DNA of 21,233 nt from Elysia marginata (taxonomy: Eukaryota; Mollusca; Gastropoda; Plakobranchidae), in the NCBI GenBank assembly GCA_019649035.1, contig BMAT01012393.1, positions 188,794-210,026 of the forward strand. The letters run 5' to 3'. Below, in pieces: positions 1 through 12,100 of this stretch. The notes beneath the pieces are model-generated. The model was not told where the DNA came from. It made no database searches and worked only from the letters and a program-made list of their open reading frames with translations. The position numbers and the translations under genes are program-made. The first letter of the stretch is position 1, and each line of letters starts with the position of its first letter.

Positions 1-185
1 AAGAAACTGATCTCATCTCCAACCTCAGGGTTTCGACACACATCCTTGTTGACTACCCAATATTCTAAACGGTCTAGGAGGTGGTCAGAGTCATCCGGAA
101 GGCTACTGGGGTCCACAGTGGACGGGTCACATGCTGTCAGACCAAATCCCAGACCACCAATGAAGGATCTGTCAATGCTCAGGAC
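1..185 (-). CDS. neur: neur exon A: continuation of second NHR domain, cut by window edge
   Basis: The visible part encodes 61 codons plus two bases, beginning VLSIDRSFIGGLGFGLTACD and ending ..NPEVGDEISF. It contains the NHR motifs GGLGFGLTACDP, SSLPDDSDHLLDRLEYWVV and GDEISF, which are characteristic of the second NHR of Neuralized proteins. In these the ACPDL block of NHR1 is replaced by a DR.EYWVV block. The acceptor is an excellent TTTTATCTTCTCAG|GTC at 186-187, phase 0, matching the CAG end of exon B. The exon runs off the left edge at position 1. Roughly another 40 NHR2 residues plus the RING finger would be expected beyond it. Confidence 0.93.
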
Positions 186-3100
186 CTGAGAAGATAAAAT
201 GGAGTAACACATTTTGTAATGTAATATAATGTCGTAATTGATATATACAGCGATAAATTCACAGTATGCTCTTAAGTTCTAAATATAATAACATGAACAG
301 GAAATAACATCAGCATTTCAGCAGTGGTACAAAACCCTTTTAAAAACAGGCTAATATTTTCATATACAAATCTAAGTTATTTTATTTATTTTCTTTAAGG
401 TATTAATTTGTCAAGCTCAATGTGCAGATCCACATGTTTGCAAACACTTCTAATGCATTGAAAATTTAAATTTTTAGAAAGACCAAAAGGATTAAACCAT
501 ATTTGACGTTTTTCAGTTAAAAAAAAATGCTTATTTCCATTATCAAAACTTTGGTTACGAGATTTACTACCACAGGGATGCGAGAAATTAAAAAAACCAA
601 AAAGCAGGAATTTTTCAAAACCTCTATGAAGTATGTCTTCCTGCTTGGTTTTTAAGAGTTGCATGCATGGAATCTTTGATGAAAAGGTAGCTTTGAAAAT
701 GCCATTGGTATTATTGCAAAGCTGTCTGATTTTCTATGACACTATAATCTTTGTGACACTCCATACTGGGAAGCCCATCGCCAAACAAGCATCAAGCTGA
801 GCATTGAAGGTTTTCTTAAGCTTATCAAGGTATTAAATCTACTAACTTTCCAACTTGCGATATTAAAAATTAAGGAAAATGTTCTACAAATCGTAATTCC
901 TGCATAAAAAAACCGGAAATCTTGCATGCATTTGATGGGATTGCTTCCATGGGAAAAAAGTCACTTTTCACTGCAGATCTCAGATTTAACTACTTAGCAA
1001 ATTACAATGAAAAGGTGTACAACTAAAACCTATACTGTGACAAGCCTTGTACAAATCAGAAATGCAAATTCAATTGTTAGAAATGAACAAATGTTAAAAC
1101 GGTATAGATCTATCGTCACTTGAAATTTTATATGAAGATAGAAAGTTAGCCCAAACAGAAAAGATCTTGAAAAATGTTACCCATCCAGGTAGTATTTTGA
1201 CTAGTTACCCCATGGGCAAAGTCTAAGGTTGTTCAAGAGAATGTTCATATAAACAGTTTGCGAATAGCGTCTTTCCCCACGCCATGAAACATTTGACTCA
1301 ATGCAGATTTATCGCCAATTTATCACGACTAAATCTTACAAATATAAATGTATTACCTAAAATTAGGTCCTAAATGAGTAAATGCTGCTATAATTAAGAG
1401 ATTATTAATGGACTCTGTTAGGAAAATTCGGCCATGTTAGGGACAAATCTTATGAAAGAAAAAAGTATTTAGTCAGAGATTTGAGGGAAGGAGAGGGATG
1501 TTGGTACAAAGTAAAAAAGTGGGGCTGATCGATTAAGCAAGATGAGTTTTAAAAAAATGTACATGCATTAGTTGTTGGTTGAGAGAGAAAATGAAATCAG
1601 ATAGATAGATACAGACACAGACACACAGAGAGAGATATGTATTACATTTCTTTCCTTTGATATTGTACTTCTCTAATAGTGTACTTGCATTAAGTTACTA
1701 TAATGCTGATAATGTTAAAACCTGTCAGACTGACTAAACATAGATTATATTCAATACATGTATTTATATAACTTTGTATTGACTGAATGAACTTGAATTG
1801 AAGATCTTCACCTGTAATACAACTGTTTCTCCACATGAAATGGGGCGCCCTGTGAACACATAGGCATTACAGTACTCATCCGGCATGCGAAGTGCCACTC
1901 TCCGATCTGCACTCACTCGGATATTACGACCAACAAGGGTGTGGAAAGGAAGTGGATTGAAGTTGATGCCTGCATGGTACTGCAGCAATGGTGCGCCTTG
2001 CACACTCAGTCCAGGTGGTGTACTAGGAGTGTGAGGGGTCATGACAGCTGCAGGTCCGCCACTTCCTCTAACTCCTTGGTCTTCTAGAGACAAGCTGTTA
2101 AAGCTGAATACATCATCTGGCCCCACTACAGGGACCGGGCTTGCATCAAATTGGCCAGGCTCAATTTCTGAGGAAATATATTAAAATTATTACAACAAAA
2201 GCAAATACACAGACATGTACCTTTCAATAAAACTAAGGTGAACAGAGGACAGAAAGCTACGAAAAAAAATCATAAAATAAATTAATTTTATCAAACAGTG
2301 ATATCACTGCTATGAATCTATTGAGTAAATTTTGAATAGTTTTGCTTTTTGATTCTTCTCATCTTCTGATCAAACTCATCTCTACATAAAATATTTCTCC
2401 TCCTTATCAAATTAAGCTGTATCCAAGTTCACTAATTAGATCCCATCCCACAAGCAAGCAATTAGAAAAATGCTATGCTTAGTGAATCATAAAACTTTTC
2501 CGAAATATTATTTCACACTATGTTCAGCCAAATCTTTCTCTTGGAGCTTATATATTAAACATTTCTTGCTTCTTTTTGCCCCCCTACCCTTCATATTTTG
2601 AAATATTACCTGTATTCTGATATGTTGGACGGAGAAAAGGGCTATTATAAAACTTTCACTTAATTCTGTATTTTAGAGGTGATGAAATATTTCATAACAA
2701 TCAACTTAGAAAAATCATGAGGGGCTTAACTGTACAGACAATATAAATGTTTGAGCTACTCTTATTTTGAAACGATCTATGACTTTTTAAGTAAGAGAAG
2801 ATGTTTATGCAAAAAGACAGCAGAAAGGTTTTCTATCATTCAATGTGTTATATTATAAACGTGTAATATTTAGATTAGAAGTGGGTGACAAAGTAAGATG
2901 AAAGCCCCTCAAGCGTCCCCCCCCCTCCCCTTCCCGAAAAAAAAACCCCACGCTACACGCTAAGGCTCCACACAAATGTTTTAATAATCAACGTGTTAAC
3001 TTCGTTTCTGAATACCTTGACTGATTGATTGAAGGGTATTTTTACAAGCCCAATTCCACTTCAAAGGTGCTCTCAAGGCTTGGGTCCCAAAGACAATTTA

Positions 3101-6100
3101 CGGGCTGCCACCCAGAGACTAGCGGGGATACCATGACTTAGCCTCAGCCGGTCACATTATACTGACACCGACTCAACCAGTAGGGGCCCAGACTGTGCTC
3201 GGCTGTGTTTCGAACCCGCGACCTCTTGGCCACGGAGCGAGGCCACTACCAACTGAGCTATCTAGGCCCCCCTGAATACCTTGACAAACAAAATGGGAAA
3301 GAAGTAGTCTATAGGGATGTGCTGTAATTCTATCTCGGCATCAGTAGCGACTGCCTGCCAGGAGAGGTGGCACTAAAATCTCTTAACGTTGTAATATAGT
3401 AACGACAATATAGATCTCATACCCCGCCAAATCCCACAATACAATATAGCTCTTGGCGTTCTCATAGTTTACAGTTAAACAAAGTACCTATTCACAAAGT
3501 TTGCCCACGTAGATAGCAAAGTTAAACAATCTTACGTGTGCAAAGGTGGACGTTAAATTTCAAGATAGCATTATATGAGACCTGTTCGTATTCAGACGAT
3601 ATGTTGATAGTATATCTATACGCAGAATTCTAAAGCGGTGGTGCTAAGTGACTATCATTGTGTCTTAGAGCTTTTCTTAGACTTTCTGTGTAAAAAACTG
3701 TTCACGGATCTAAGAGAACAAGATGGTAGAAAAAGTTAAATCAAGTCTTTAAAAGGAGCTATTGGGGAATAGACCTGTCACCTTGTTCGTGATTTAACTG
3801 GGAGTCAATGTAGTTCTTTAAAGAGTAATATGGTCTCTTTTATTCACGTTAAGCTCGCAGCATGCCGTGGAAATCGGAGGAGTTTAATTATAATCTTGTC
3901 AGGCAAATTAGCAAAAATCAGAATTACAACCCTCGACTCTTGATGACCTAAAATATATTATAAAAGAGACCATTTTGCCATATAATGTTTGCAATGGCTG
4001 ACTATTTTTGTTGAAAATTGTAATTAGATACAAATTAACTTCTCAGTGCATTTTTTTTTCAGATTCAAACGCAAATTTGCTAACCAGCTTTAGTCGCTGT
4101 CTATTTAAATTCCTGTTTCTGAGAACCAGGAAGTGAGATGGCCTGTGCAATGTGCGGTATTTTTAGTAGTGAAGTGCATCAATACGTTCTCCCATATTGC
4201 GATATTTTTAAGAGATGCCCAACCTTAGATCTAAAAACTGTAACTGCACTTTATTTTAATAGACCTTGTTTTCTTTCTACACGTCATTGGGCTGGGGTAA
4301 AGCGAGTGCTACTGTGCCAGTCCTTAATAATAATAATAATAATGAAGTACAAAGTGCGTCATAGGTTGTCATTTGAAAAATCTTTATCATGCTGTACCGG
4401 TTAGAAAACTCATGAATTACTTTATTTTAAGGTACCGATATAGAGGTCATCACTTAAATTATGTCGAAATCAGAAGAGTAGTGGCAAGTTAATCTGTATG
4501 GACGGAAACAATACTCTACATCGTTGTGATTGACAGTGGAAAAACACGCTTGACCCAAGCGGTAAGGGCTGGTATTGTGTGCTGCACGACACGATTTGGG
4601 TGCGGATTTCTCCCACGGTTCGTCATCGGCACTGAGCCCGAGAGAGTTGTTTGTTTTTTTATCGCACATGAACGTTATTAAGTGATGACCGTGTGTCTAG
4701 GTGCTTGAAACGAAACTTAGCGCAATAGCCGAGTCTAGTGCATGTTGCTTTTTTTTAAATTGCTAAAAATCTTTACATTTAAAGCATTAAATTTCAAACA
4801 GTCCTGAAATTCATCACGGAAGCCTGTAACCATTAAAATGTTATTTTGGTCTCCTTGAAACAAAATTTGCGACCCTGATGTTACAGGCCATCGGAAGGAA
4901 AAACAGCAACAGCAAAAACAACACACCGGTTTGCCTTTCATAGCCACAGAAATGCAATATAAAAATATAAAAATCATAAGTCGTCTAATTCAGTTTTTCA
5001 AGTCAGATTTTGAGGTCTCTAATTATTTTGCCGACTATTTGCCTCATTTAGGAATCTATCTTGTACCCATGGGAGAAGCAATCAACACAGCATCAGTTTG
5101 ATACGTTGTTTGAGTTTGACGGAGATTTACATTAATCCTATAAAGATTTGCCTCGTTTAAATTGTTAACCTACAGAAATACGTAATTAATCTCTAGATTA
5201 TATGCAGGATAAATTGGATAGATGCTTATTAATATTTGCCTTACAGTATTGAACTTGTTGGACATTGTTTTCTAAATTTAAAAAAGTTTTGAAACGATTC
5301 CAATTCAGCCATATTTTTTTCTTAAGCTATAAAAATCATATTTCTTTGCTGTTTTTTTTACCACATCTTTGCAGAATGAACGACGCAGGTAAAATGTAGT
5401 TGAGAAAAGCTTAGAACTAAATATGAGTCATTAAAAAAATTTGCTTTTTGCAAAGGGTTTGAAAAATAAAACCACCAAAGAAAGAACGCAACCAAGCTCT
5501 GTCATATTTTAAGAAATTGAAGATATCATTATTTTCATACGACCTGGTGCAACTTGCTTCTGGTATTTCGTTAGTCAATGTTTGTGTATGGGGGAAATAA
5601 AATGCCAATGAATAATGCTATAATTGAAGCTCTGGCAGAGAAAAAAATCATCACTGCACTATGGACTCCCAACCCAAGACGGGCTGCTTAAGACTCAGAA
5701 TTATCTTCACTTTAGATTTCCGCGAGAGAAATCTATCGATCATACAATTAGCTATTGGCCTAGATCAAATTCAATGCATCAGCAGAAAATCAAGGGGGTG
5801 TTTTATCACTGATCGTAAAATCACAGTATCTAATAAATAACAATCAATCACTACAAAATGGTTACTGGCTATTCATTACAATCCACGTCCTTGATGAACA
5901 TGCCTAAATTCTCTCAATGACTGAATAACCAATATTAATGAGACGAAAGGCTCATTAATTTAACTATGTACAGATTAAACACGACATTGCATTAGAGTAC
6001 AGTATTATTTACACAGCATTTAGTGTGCTAAACACTTCCTAAATCTTGTTATACATTAAACTGGTAAGTCTTTTTTGACAACAGAGTGCAGTAAAACGGC

Positions 6101-9100
6101 ATTCTCTAAAATGGGAACAGAAAGTAAATCTTAGCATTAGAAGCACAACACTGACAGTATGCCATAAGATAATTAATAGACTCAAGTAAAGTCAGCTGTC
6201 AAAACATTCGCGATTTGTTAGCGATTTAAGAAGAACTTTAAAAGCGATACCAGTAAAATGGCGATAAAATGACAGGACATTATAGCCTAGCTTGACAATG
6301 AATTTGTGAACTAACTGGTGAGAGAACAGTGTGCTAGTGTGATTTCGGGTACCGTAAAGCATACCCCTGTTAAGCAAATGCAGTAATCACATTTCGATGA
6401 ATGTATACAAAATTAATCACTTACATGACTGAGAAAAGACAATCATCCTGTGTTTAACAAACTTTTGCTATCTTCCATGAGACGCCCATTCTGCACTTTA
6501 CAAGGCGCCCTACGATTATACCCAGGTAAAATCAAAGAGTAATAGTTGTTCGGAGGTATGAGCCTTTGCCTAACGAAATCATTGAAGTGCTGGTGGGGAC
6601 TCAACTTGGAGGTTTATGAACAAAAGAGAACACGACCAAACAACAAAACGAGCTCTCTGCAGAATCCTGAACATCTGCACCGGGTTCATGTAATGTATAA
6701 CATTATCGTTGACTCAATCAGGGCGAGGTTGTATGGTTGTTTACTGGCTATGAAAACGGCACCGACTTCTTGCTATAGAGAATAGCCCTAAAACGCAATA
6801 TCAAACAAAGTGTGAAAACGTCGATTTGTTAGGAAAGCATAATAATGTACACAAACCTTTTACAGAGATGCCCGCAAGACAGAAAGACCTGAACTTTTTT
6901 CGCCTACCTTCCGGCCTTCATACTATATCAACTAAGACTGAATACACGACATAGTGTGTTCAAATCAAACTGAAGGAGCCAGATAAACCTGATTTCATGT
7001 TAAAACTGAAAAAGGACATACCTGCTTTTAAACGTCCGTAGAACGCAGCTTTTAGTTTATGGAAAATGGGCATGAGTCGCTTTTCAGAGGCACCCGGAAC
7101 AAACCACTGTAAAGCCTATGGTGTGTTTTGTGCTTAGGTTTTGTATAAATGAGACGATTTAGTGTCTCGTCAGCCTAGCAGTTTAAACTATCTATTAATA
7201 GCAAACACACACGGGCAGTTAAAATGAGGCTGATTCAATTCCTTTCTCTAAGACTTCAGATGAAATGCCTTTTGAGGATAATACAATTTTCTCGGTCTAG
7301 GTATATCCTTCTACCTGCTACCCATTTCTTCCCTCTTGATGCGAAAACTGAAATATTTATTTAGCTCTTTCAGCCCCCCCCCCCCCCCCATTTTCGATTG
7401 AGAAACAGAAAATCGTGACAAACTCCTGTAAAATTCCAGGCCTCAAACGGTCACGGATTGCTACCCACAACCACTTGTCCTTGACGATACTGTAGAATGA
7501 GGGCAGAGATTTCAATACACCAGGTATAAAAGAACGCAGAATAACATGTAACTGTAACGGCAGGAACGTTTCCACATTCGAACCGAGAGGATCAAAGCCA
7601 ATAAACTGTATTCATGTAAATCTCATTTGAGCTATTTTTAACATCGCATTTTTCTCATTGGTCTGGCTAAACCTACAAACAATAATACATGCCTATATAA
7701 TGTTGTTTATTTAAAGAATAACTTCATGCAAGGCACGGTCATAGCTTCCATGAGTTTTTTTTCTTCTTACCAGATTGGTTTGTTGTTTTAATGTCTCTTT
7801 TCAACTACAAGGTTATATCAGAGACGGCGCTTGGGACAATTGAAAGTGTGCTGCCACACTGTCATGTAAGGAGCGCTTGCATACACCACACCCAGTCACA
7901 TTATCTTGACACCGGGCCGACCAGACATAGCACTAAATCCATAATGCCAGACACTAGGCGGATCAGCTGCTAATACCAATTTTAAAGTCCTTGGTTTGAC
8001 TCGGCCGGGGATCGAACCACGCACCTCCCGATCTCTGAGCGAGTGTCTTACCGCTAGGCCATTATGAATTCCATTCTGCATCTTTCGCCAGTTTCAAAGT
8101 TAGCAATTCTTTTGTCATAGTATTTAACGTTCTAATTGTGGTCTGTAACGTATTTATACATGTAACTTAATACGTGAAAGGTGTTTGTTTGCAAGCAAGT
8201 AACATTGCTCGTTATTAATGCGATCATTAATGACGAGCAATGTCACTTGCTTGCAAACGATGTTTTATGTGTGCTTTTAATTAAGAGAGAAATGGTAAGA
8301 GGAGGTAGAATATAAAGAGCGCACGTGAGAAAGAAAATTCACTACAACAATTTATTCATTTGTTAAATGTTACTTTGTTATCAACCCATGTTGCCCCAAA
8401 ATATGGAGTATTTGTTATCTGTATCATGTGAATGATCCATGTACCAGGTATATCCAACGCGAATTTCCCTCGTAGATTATTAAAGTCGATCTCATTTTAT
8501 TTTAGTTTGATAAATTGGTCCGGAAGTTGGACAGTAAACTGTGTAGTAAAATTAATTATTTGTTTCATTTTAGAACTCAATCCCAACGAGTTTCGGTCGG
8601 TGACATAAGTACCATCACAACATTTATCGTGGAATTTTTACTACTTTACTTATAGCCGAATTTTCAACACTGTAAATTTAATATTTACAGGAGTCTGTTT
8701 AGCGAAGGACTAAAACAAAGTGTTTGAAAAGAGCAATGACGCAGCCATACACAGAGATTTCTTCCATAAGCAACGCGCCGTGTTGTACTGACCTGCATTG
8801 GCATGAGAGAACTCCACGCCGACAGTATTGCCGTAGATGTCCAACATGGCCCACACAGGTTGGTCTGTGGCCACACCACTAAAGAAGAGACCCTTCTCCT
8901 CGCCGTTCACGCCATAGTTGACGTCGCCGGCGCGGTTGACGCTGAAGTGCAGCAGGATGTTGCTGGCGGTGTAGCGCTCCCCCAGGGCCTTGGCCCAGTT
9001 GCCGGGCTTGTTGGTGAGATCAGGACACGCGTAGCGCGGCAGGTCAGCACCGCGAAGCGTGGCCGGGTTCACACTGGTGAAACCGAATCTCAGGACACCA

Positions 9101-12100
9101 CTCCAGCTTGTGTTGGTCTCCACAAACTTCACGTACACCTGAGATGGTCACAACATACATATCAAGAATAAGGCAAACAGGCATGGCTCATTTTGGTACA
9201 TCGATTAGTTTCCGATTTTATGGAGACAGTCAACAGGGGAAATGAAACTGGAAAGTCATTATGTCAATGTCAATTTTGCGAGAAACCAACAATGGATTTG
9301 TAAAAACAAACAAGGCTAGCTTTTACAAGCACGTCAAACTTCCAGAACCAATTATACGACATAGAACATTAAACTCTTCAAATAATTTGACTCAATGTTG
9401 AAAACAAAATCTTCATATGCTTAGATGTCATTGAGAATTTGGTCAGGCAGAAGCAAAAAGGAGGGAATAGCGGCGTGAGGGGTGCGGGGAAAGAGATTCC
9501 TCTATAAAGCATTGATACATGGAGTACAGTCCAGCTTTTTTATAACCAGCATTTTTACTTGACACTTCAGTATTTATATCGTCTCAACTTTATCTAGAAG
9601 AAAGGACAATATTATTGGAGAAGTATATCAATGAATCAATGGTTACGCGTGTAGCTATCTGGTCACTTCATTGAATGATAGAGCTGCCATTTGGTTCAGG
9701 CCAACTAGAACCCAGCGATACAAGAGAGAAAATACATGTATTTTTTCCATAAAACTGCCCAGGGATGCAAGTATCTTTTGCACAAAAAGCAGAAAATTTG
9801 CACCAGCTCTACCTAGCCCTAACAAACAACAGCTTCCCCTATAGAACCTTTGATATATCAACTAATAATGGCATATAAAACTCTCTACTATGACCTACAC
9901 AGCTGTACAACCCAAAAGAGGTGTTTAATTTTCTTTAAATCTTAAGTTTGGAAGATTTTCTTTAACATTTAAGTATTAATCTTTTTAAAACTTCCTAATC
10001 TTAATCTTCTTACAACTGCTTTTTTGGCTAGAGAAACTGCTAAAATCGGAATTCCTGCAAAAATCGGAAAACTTGCATTCCTGAACTGCCTCAACCTTCA
10101 TTTGGCAGCTAAATAAGCAGGGTGACAAGGACATCACATTTGAAATGGTTACATGGAGGCCATTGTGTACTACTGAAGTTTTAACCCTCAACATCACAAA
10201 CTAATGCCCTCTATGTTTCCCTCATATTTTTAAGTACCGCTTCCGCTTAACTTGACAATTACAAGCAGACTAACTCGCCTGAGTCACTGTAATTTAACTA
10301 ATCCAATTTCTAATCATTTTCAAGTGGTCAGCCATCGAGTTGTGAAGCACAAACGCAAAGTTGATGCTTATAGTACTGGTGTTTCATACAGCGCTCCGCA
10401 AGGACTTTTCTTCATCAGTTTAAATTACTTAAATTGCAATGATAAAACATTAAATAAAAATATATATTTGGTTCTTAATGATCAATAAAACACATGCACA
10501 CTCTATTAACCTAACTATCTTCGAGTTTCAAAAGGAATAAGTAAAAGTGTTTACATCTGTTAAAAAGTTATAAGCGCGTTATTTCGAATCTGCTAGTTTC
10601 AATATCTGATAGCCCTTTGGTGATCATTTTGTAAAAATAATTACATGACTAAAAATGAAGACATATTAGAGCATTTTAAAACACAAAGTATTTTTAAAGG
10701 CGTGGCATTTGTCTAGATTGACGGTTTTAACTTTTGTGTAAAACTAGTGTAAATATTTGCTCTATGTCGTATATCTCTAGAGGAAAAAAATATACCATAG
10801 ATTTCAAAGACCAGCCGTTTACCCTTACAATCCTACGAGTGAATGTTGATGTTACTGACTTCAAATTCAAAAAGGTTTGCCTACAGTCAGTTCGTAAAGT
10901 GGTGTTAAGGTCATTCACTTTAAAAAAATCATCGCGTTCATTTCCTTTTACAACTGCTGGGCTATATCAGTTCTTCATGTTCCAGGCCGACCTGCCAATA
11001 TTCAAGTCAATATCCCTCACTCGATATTTCCATAGCCTCGCCTCTCCTACCCTTCGAACCAGCACAGATGCCAAAACGAAGGAACAGTAAAACATTGCTA
11101 ACAGCCTGAGTCTTATCTCACTCTTCCATTCCCCCTCTTTCAGCGTTAGTATAACGTTTTTGTATACGTGGGTAAACGTGAGGTAATCATAGACGCCTTA
11201 TACTTCGAATGGAAAAAAAAACTGGTGAAATACTCTCTATCTTACCTCTATCCCACATCCCCGCTTCTCGAACCCTATCATACAGGAGTATGTATACTCA
11301 AGCATCGTCTCCATACTGGAAGAGAAATTCACGCTCATGCCAATAAGCTATTCATGGGGGGAAAGGTGAGGACAAAGCGGGGAAGGAATAACATAACGCC
11401 CGAACTCAAGAGGATCGGATCTCACTGTGGTTAGGATCACTAAACATCTAAACAAACAGAAGGTTTGATTCTTTGTTTTCTATCATTGCCTCTCTGGTCC
11501 ACTTGCTACTGAGGCAACGTTGTTCTTTCCCATACAGGTACCTGTCTCTTTATTTGCCTCACATAAACAACAGTTGTTCTTGATTTTTTTTCTAAAAGTA
11601 CATTAAGTTGGTAGAATTGGTACACTATTTTTCAATGCGTAAATGGCCAACTGTAGAAGCTTAAGAACTCACAACTCAGATCAGTTGCATGAACTGGACG
11701 GAATACACTGCGGCTTTGGATTTGGAATCGCATTGACTGGACTGCTAACGTCGCCTGAACTCATGGATTCGCTAAAACAAAATGCTTTGTGTAAAAGGAT
11801 TTTGTCTACTGTTTTCCTTTTCTGCTTTTCCTACTAGAGTTTACAGCGTCTCGGTTTGGTCTCGATTCATTTCAGATGATATTTTGGTGATGTTTTTCTT
11901 TCCTTTCCTGGCAGCAATTTTTACGTAGAACTCCGTTTGCGTGGCTTATGAAATATAAACTGTAAAAAAAATCAGACAATACTGGGCAAGTTTTCTGCGG
12001 ACCGACTTCTAAACCAAAAAGTAGGTGAATAAACTGTAGGATTACCCTGGCCTTGGGCAGATAAATGCCTTGTTTAAGCATACTTTGTTAAATAAGCAGG

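Larger units (their letters stand above)
2168..8792 (-). other. neur intron between exons C and B
   Basis: This is a GT-AG intron of about 6.6 kb, phase 1. It holds both SINEs (3022-3271 and about 7795-8068), two candidate inverted-repeat elements (3830-3973 and 4445-4690), the long hairpin at 8186-8259, an (AAT) run near 4326-4343, and C-runs near 2920-2934 and at 7374-7389. The long stretches 2170-3007, 4700-7370 and 8260-8790 are AT-rich sequence in which I see no gene. The small open frames there lack motifs and are interrupted at the frequency expected by chance. Confidence 0.85.

Noticed and set aside
3207..3260. tRNA gene on the minus strand
   Set aside because: Box A and box B are present, but the acceptor and anticodon stems do not close properly. 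The sequence is the head of a SINE with a target-site duplication.
4138..4404. 88-residue Cys-containing open frame beginning MACAMCGIF
   Set aside because: The two cysteines resemble a zinc knuckle only superficially. There is no continuation, and the frame runs through an AAT microsatellite.
4600..4630. Su(H)/RBPJ-like site CGTGGGAG on the minus strand, attractive in a Notch-pathway gene
   Set aside because: The degenerate consensus occurs about once per kilobase by chance, and there is no cluster or paired site.
5934..5959. Hammerhead-like ATGAG..CGAAA sequence within a 9-bp hairpin
   Set aside because: It lacks the CUGAUGA core and any stem II, and there is no cleavage site in place. 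It is a plain small hairpin.
8008..8061. tRNA gene on the minus strand
   Set aside because: The promoter boxes are good but the cloverleaf is incomplete, and the downstream sequence matches the body of the other SINE.
8803..9171. 122-residue open frame on the plus strand
   Set aside because: It lies antisense to neur exon C. The frame is open because of that exon's GC-rich codon use, and it has no domain of its own.
10734..11090. 118-residue plus-strand open frame, the longest in the introns
   Set aside because: It has no recognisable domain, and its composition matches the AT-rich surroundings. An overlapping open frame on the other strand shows that stops are simply sparse here.
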